In this document: positions 61,026 to 64,000 of the stretch, in pieces | Layout: each line of letters begins with the position of its first letter | Position numbering within the stretch: the first letter of the stretch is position 1 | NCBI RefSeq assembly: GCF_001695855.1 | Contig: NZ_MBSS01000008.1 | Location: 1 to 64,000 of the forward strand | Direction of reading: 5' to 3' | DNA length: 64,000 nucleotides | From: Ensifer sp. LC163 | GTDB taxonomy: Bacteria; Pseudomonadota; Alphaproteobacteria; Rhizobiales; Rhizobiaceae | Position numbers and translations under genes: made by a program | The notes under the pieces: model-generated | Database searches by the model: none | What the model was told of the DNA's origin: nothing | Seen by the model: the letters and a program-made list of their open reading frames with translations, nothing else

Positions 61026-61820
61026 ATGCCCCAGCCATCCCTGTTCAACCGGCTTTCCATCTTTGCTGGACTTACCTTTCTCTACCTGCCGATCGTGGTT
61101 CTGGTCGTCTACAGCTTCAACGCCTCGCGACTGGTCACGGTCTGGGGAGGGTTCTCCGCCCAGTGGTACACGGCTGCGATCAGCAACCAGTCGATGGTCG
61201 AGGGGGCGAAGGTCAGTTTTCTCGTGGCGGCGATCTCGGCAACATTCGCGACCGCGCTCGGATCGCTGGCGGCGATCGTGGCTGTGAGAATTCGGCGCTT
61301 TCGCGGACATCATATCTTCAACGGCATGCTGGTGGCACCGATGGTGATGCCGGAGGTGGTCATGGGCGTGTCGATGCTGTTGATGTTCGTGACGTTGGGC
61401 ATCGATCGCGGACCGGTGACGATCACGCTTGCCCACGCCACCTTCACCATGTGTTTTGCGGCAGTGGTGATGCAATCCCGTCTGGCCGAACTCGACCCGT
61501 CGCTGGAGGAAGCGGCAAGAGACCTCGGCTGCCCGCCATTCCTGGCGTTCATCAAGGTGGCGGTGCCGAACATGGCTCCGGCTTTCGTGTCAGCCTGGCT
61601 GTTGTCGTTCACGCTGTCGCTCGACGATCTTGTGCTATCGAGCTTCACGACAGGTCCAGGCGCCTCGACCCTGCCCATGAAGGTCTATTCGCAGATCAAG
61701 TTCGGCGTGACCCCTGAGGTCAATGCCATCTCGACGATCATCCTTGGCGTTGTCGTCTTCGGCCTGGTGACGTCACGCATCGTCTCCAGGCCATCGGCAA
61801 AGAGCAATCTTGCCGTATAG
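61026..61820 (+). CDS. Polyamine-type ABC permease (PotC-like)
   Basis: 264 residues. 'LTFLYLPIVVLVVYSFNASR', the loop 'DPSLEEAARDLGCPPFLAFI' and 'SLDDLVLSSFTTGPGASTLP' match PotC/PotI. GAGGAG lies 5-8 bases before ATG 61026, just downstream of the repeat element. It completes the importer and converges with the LuxR gene. Confidence 0.92.
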   Translation: MPQPSLFNRLSIFAGLTFLYLPIVVLVVYSFNASRLVTVWGGFSAQWYTAAISNQSMVEGAKVSFLVAAISATFATALGSLAAIVAVRIRRFRGHHIFNGMLVAPMVMPEVVMGVSMLLMFVTLGIDRGPVTITLAHATFTMCFAAVVMQSRLAELDPSLEEAARDLGCPPFLAFIKVAVPNMAPAFVSAWLLSFTLSLDDLVLSSFTTGPGASTLPMKVYSQIKFGVTPEVNAISTIILGVVVFGLVTSRIVSRPSAKSNLAV

Positions 61821-61885
61821 GAGCTCGGTCAAGCGGCGGAGCCCATGTCGATGATCAGGCTTCGGTTGCCTGCGACGGACGCCCG

Positions 61886-62782
61886 TCAGTTGCAGGCAAG
61901 CTCGCCCGTCAACTGCCCGCGCTTGGCGAGGTAGCCCAACAGCGGGTCCTCGTAGACGTTTCTGGCCGAAGAAACGGAGTCTATGAACAGCGCGAACAGC
62001 GCCGTCTGCGACGTGATATCCAGCTTCGAATAGAGATTACGCCGGTGCAGCTTCACTGTTGCCGGCGAGATGCCGAGCCGCGTCGCAGCCCCTTTGACGG
62101 AATAGCCGCGCAGCACGAGTTGGGCGACCTGGCATTCGCGCTCCGTCAGGATGCTGCGGCCGAAATTGCCGATCGCCTGGGCAAGCGCCTTCTGCAACGC
62201 GGAGCCCTCGCCATCGAGCGTCTCGGGTCTCAGGTCGCGGAAATGGCGGATGACTGCCGTCCGCAGGATCGGAGCCAGGCTCTCGAGCAACGCCACTTCC
62301 TGCTCGCTGAAGGCTATGCTCGACCGCTTGCGGCCGAGGGAGATCGCAATCTTCGAGGCGTCGCCGAGGCTGACGATGAAGTTGAACTCGTCGTGAAGTC
62401 CGGAGTGCTGATAGTATTCGCGGTAATACTGGGTTCGATCGAACGATGGCGCGATCTGGCTTAGGCGATAAAGCCCGTCATCCTCGTTCTCGACCGCGAG
62501 TTGATAGAACGGATCGAGCCGGTAAGGTCCCTGAAGATAGTGCCGGATGTCGGACAGGCCGCGATGCGTCTGCCAATCGTTGAAGAGTATCTTCGGCGCG
62601 CTGTCGCCCCGATAGAGCAGGATCAGCCCTGCATCCACGGAAACATGCTGCTTCAATGCCTCAGTCAAACGCTCCTGGAAATCCATTCGACCGATATTGC
62701 CGATCAGTGACATCGCCAGTTCATTGATTGCAGGCGACTGCGTCACCGTGCCTGGCTCGCTCGTCGCGATACTCACATTCAT
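61886..62782 (-). CDS. LuxR-family regulator with unusual N-terminal sensor (copy 2)
   Basis: 298 residues. The C-terminal helix-turn-helix ('LTERECQVAQLVLRGYSVKG', 'RLGISPATVKLHRRNLYSKL') is intact. The N-terminal sensor is not a receiver; it carries 'YRLDPFYQLAVENEDDGLYR', 'TQYYREYYQHSGLHDEFNFI' and 'AISLGRKRSSIAFSEQEVAL', matching the LuxR protein at 44654. I chose ATG 62782 (GGGAGG 8 bases upstream) over TTG 62821. It lies between a polyamine-type importer and a secreted amidohydrolase, as the first copy does, so it is probably their activator. Confidence 0.87.
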   Translation of the reverse strand: MNVSIATSEPGTVTQSPAINELAMSLIGNIGRMDFQERLTEALKQHVSVDAGLILLYRGDSAPKILFNDWQTHRGLSDIRHYLQGPYRLDPFYQLAVENEDDGLYRLSQIAPSFDRTQYYREYYQHSGLHDEFNFIVSLGDASKIAISLGRKRSSIAFSEQEVALLESLAPILRTAVIRHFRDLRPETLDGEGSALQKALAQAIGNFGRSILTERECQVAQLVLRGYSVKGAATRLGISPATVKLHRRNLYSKLDITSQTALFALFIDSVSSARNVYEDPLLGYLAKRGQLTGELACN

Positions 62783-62895
62783 GCCAGCATCCTCCCTCGC
62801 GCGAGCGTAGGTCAGTTTCAAAACGGCCGCAAGGGACGGCCGCAGCCTGTTGCTGACGGGGCAAGGATGCTTGCGGCGGTCGCCGATCGCGCGGA

Positions 62896-62914
62896 CCTAG
62901 CCCTTTGGAGTATT
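62896..62914 (+). promoter_or_regulatory. Candidate activator box upstream of the second amidohydrolase gene
   Basis: CCTAGCCCTTTGGAGTATT lies 70 bases before GTG 62985 and matches the box at 57732-57750 in CCTAGCC, GGAGT and the final TT. It sits in the divergent region between the LuxR gene and the amidohydrolase gene. Confidence 0.42.
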
Positions 62915-62984
62915 CCGCTTCCGGCCGCATTGCCGCTTACTCCATGCATCAGGTTCATCGGTTCTGACCTCGGGAGGGAAAGAC

Positions 62985-64000
62985 GTGCGCACCAAGAAAA
63001 CACGTGTTCTGCTGCACCAGCTTCTGGCTGGCACCATGCTCGCCGCGCTTGCGGCCGGATCATCTTTTACGGTTGCGAATGCGGCCGCCGATCTTATCGC
63101 GGTCAATGGCGACGTGCGGACCGTTGACCCCAATGCGCCGCGAGCCGAAGCCTTTGCCGTCGAAGGCGGAAAGTTCGTGGCAGTCGGCACCAGCGCCGAG
63201 ATCCGGTCGCTCGCCGACGGCAAGACCACCGTGCTCGATCTCGGCGGCAAGACGGTCACGCCCGGCTTCATCGACGGACATACGCATCTGACAAGCGGCA
63301 CGGACTACGTCACCGGCGTCGATCTCTCCTACATCCCTGACAAGGAAACGTGGCTGAAGAAGATCAAGGAGGCGGATGAACGCCTGCCGCCAGGCGTGTG
63401 GATCACCGGGGGCGGCTGGGACTATACGCTGAAGGAGGGCAAGCTTCCGACGAAGGAAGACATCGACGCCGTGGTCAAGGATCGCCCGGTCGTTCTGCGC
63501 GATATCGATTTCCACTCGATCTGGGTGAACAGCAAGGCCTTGGAAATCAGCGGCGTCACGGCGAAATCCGAGGTGCCTGCCGGTGGCGAGATCGTCGTCG
63601 ACCCCAAGACCGGAGAACCGACCGGGATCCTGCTCGAAGGGGCGGGCGATCTCGTCACCAACAAGAAGCCGGCCTATTCCGACAAGGAGCGCGCCGAAGC
63701 GCTGCTGCAGACCGTGAAGTTTGCCAACAGCGTCGGCCTGACCGGCGTTCACGACATGTCGTCCATCGCTGCCGCCTACGATTATCTGAAGCTCGTCGAG
63801 GACAAGACCCTGTCGTTGCGGGTTTGGTACGGCTTCTTCGAAGACAAGGCCGCAAATATTCCGGCAGCGGCAAAGGATCGTGAAGCCGTCGACAGCCGTG
63901 TGGCTGCCAGCGGCGAGACAAAGGTCAAGGGTCCGCTCCTGACGGTCGGCTACGCCAAATCGGTCGTCGACGGGGTGCTTTCGACCCATACCGCCTACCT
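62985..64000 (+). CDS. Secreted metal-dependent amidohydrolase (YtcJ-like), cut by right edge
   Basis: 338 codons are seen with no stop. A signal peptide ('AGTMLAALAAGSSFTVANAA') is followed by 'LIAVNGDVRTVDPNAPRAEA', the metal-binding 'TVTPGFIDGHTHLTSGTDYV', 'GVWITGGGWDYTLKEGKLPT' and 'VVLRDIDFHSIWVNSKALEI', the usual N-terminal half of YtcJ-type amidohydrolases. The start is a GTG at 62985 with GGGAGGG about 7 bases upstream. It is related to the enzyme at 45492 and, like it, is grouped with a polyamine-type importer and a LuxR regulator. The substrate is unknown; a periplasmic location is inferred from the signal. Confidence 0.88.
   Translation, partial: MRTKKTRVLLHQLLAGTMLAALAAGSSFTVANAAADLIAVNGDVRTVDPNAPRAEAFAVEGGKFVAVGTSAEIRSLADGKTTVLDLGGKTVTPGFIDGHTHLTSGTDYVTGVDLSYIPDKETWLKKIKEADERLPPGVWITGGGWDYTLKEGKLPTKEDIDAVVKDRPVVLRDIDFHSIWVNSKALEISGVTAKSEVPAGGEIVVDPKTGEPTGILLEGAGDLVTNKKPAYSDKERAEALLQTVKFANSVGLTGVHDMSSIAAAYDYLKLVEDKTLSLRVWYGFFEDKAANIPAAAKDREAVDSRVAASGETKVKGPLLTVGYAKSVVDGVLSTHTAY

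Noticed and set aside
1-64000. tRNA, rRNA, CRISPR arrays, transposases or phage genes
   Set aside because: I looked on both strands and saw no cloverleaf-like tRNA, no regular spacer-repeat array and no transposase or integrase motif; the short repeats are dispersed palindromes, not CRISPR units.

Overview
The window looks like accessory DNA from a Rhizobiaceae genome, most like Sinorhizobium/Ensifer. This is inferred from high GC content, strongly biased third codon positions, a BA14K-family protein, many solute-binding ABC importers, and two families of short palindromic intergenic repeats of the kind found in rhizobia. No rRNA, tRNA, CRISPR array, transposase or phage gene was seen. The density of catabolic ABC operons suggests a chromid or megaplasmid, but that is inference.

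Layout. (1) 1-10371: a type I secretion/adhesin locus. It holds the N-terminal part of a very large repeat adhesin running off the left edge, a divergent LapG-type periplasmic cysteine protease, a ribbon-helix-helix protein, the HlyD-type adaptor, the LapB-type ABC exporter, a TolC-type channel, and a membrane protein with a degenerate GGDEF domain. No LapD homologue is present. (2) 10903-15831: a NarL-type two-component system flanked by two glycine/asparagine-rich secreted proteins, plus a BA14K protein. Matching GGAC...GTCC palindromes lie upstream of the flanking genes. (3) 16078-16622: a parDE toxin-antitoxin pair. (4) 16817-22404 (minus): an amino-acid-type ABC importer, a GntR regulator, a BtpA-family barrel, an AllA-like cupin and a PfkB kinase. 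(5) 22579-32727 (plus): an XRE-cupin regulator, an oligopeptide-type ABC importer, a lone GAF protein and HyuA/HyuB. (6) 33210-36046: a MocR-type regulator divergent from a BenE transporter, followed by two gene remnants. (7) 37016-48748: a polyamine-type ABC importer, an aminotransferase, N-carbamoylputrescine amidase, agmatine deiminase, a LuxR regulator, a secreted amidohydrolase and an aldehyde dehydrogenase. (8) 48887-50122: an M20 hydrolase. (9) 50252-57270: a TrpF-like protein lacking the catalytic Cys, an RpiR regulator, a sugar ABC importer without its ATPase, a PLP gamma-lyase-type enzyme and a PfkB kinase. (10) 57812-64000: a second polyamine-type ABC importer with a paralogous LuxR regulator and a second secreted amidohydrolase, cut by the right edge.

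How the genes work together. Region 7 encodes a nearly complete route from agmatine through N-carbamoylputrescine, putrescine and 4-aminobutyraldehyde to GABA. Region 10 repeats the 'transporter + LuxR + secreted amidohydrolase' plan for another, unknown substrate. Regions 4 and 9 share a different plan: a PfkB kinase, a phosphate-barrel isomerase-like protein and an ABC importer with a dedicated regulator. Both look like uncharacterised routes for phosphorylating and breaking down a sugar conjugate. These two clusters, together with the LapD-less adhesin locus, are the best candidates for undescribed biology here.
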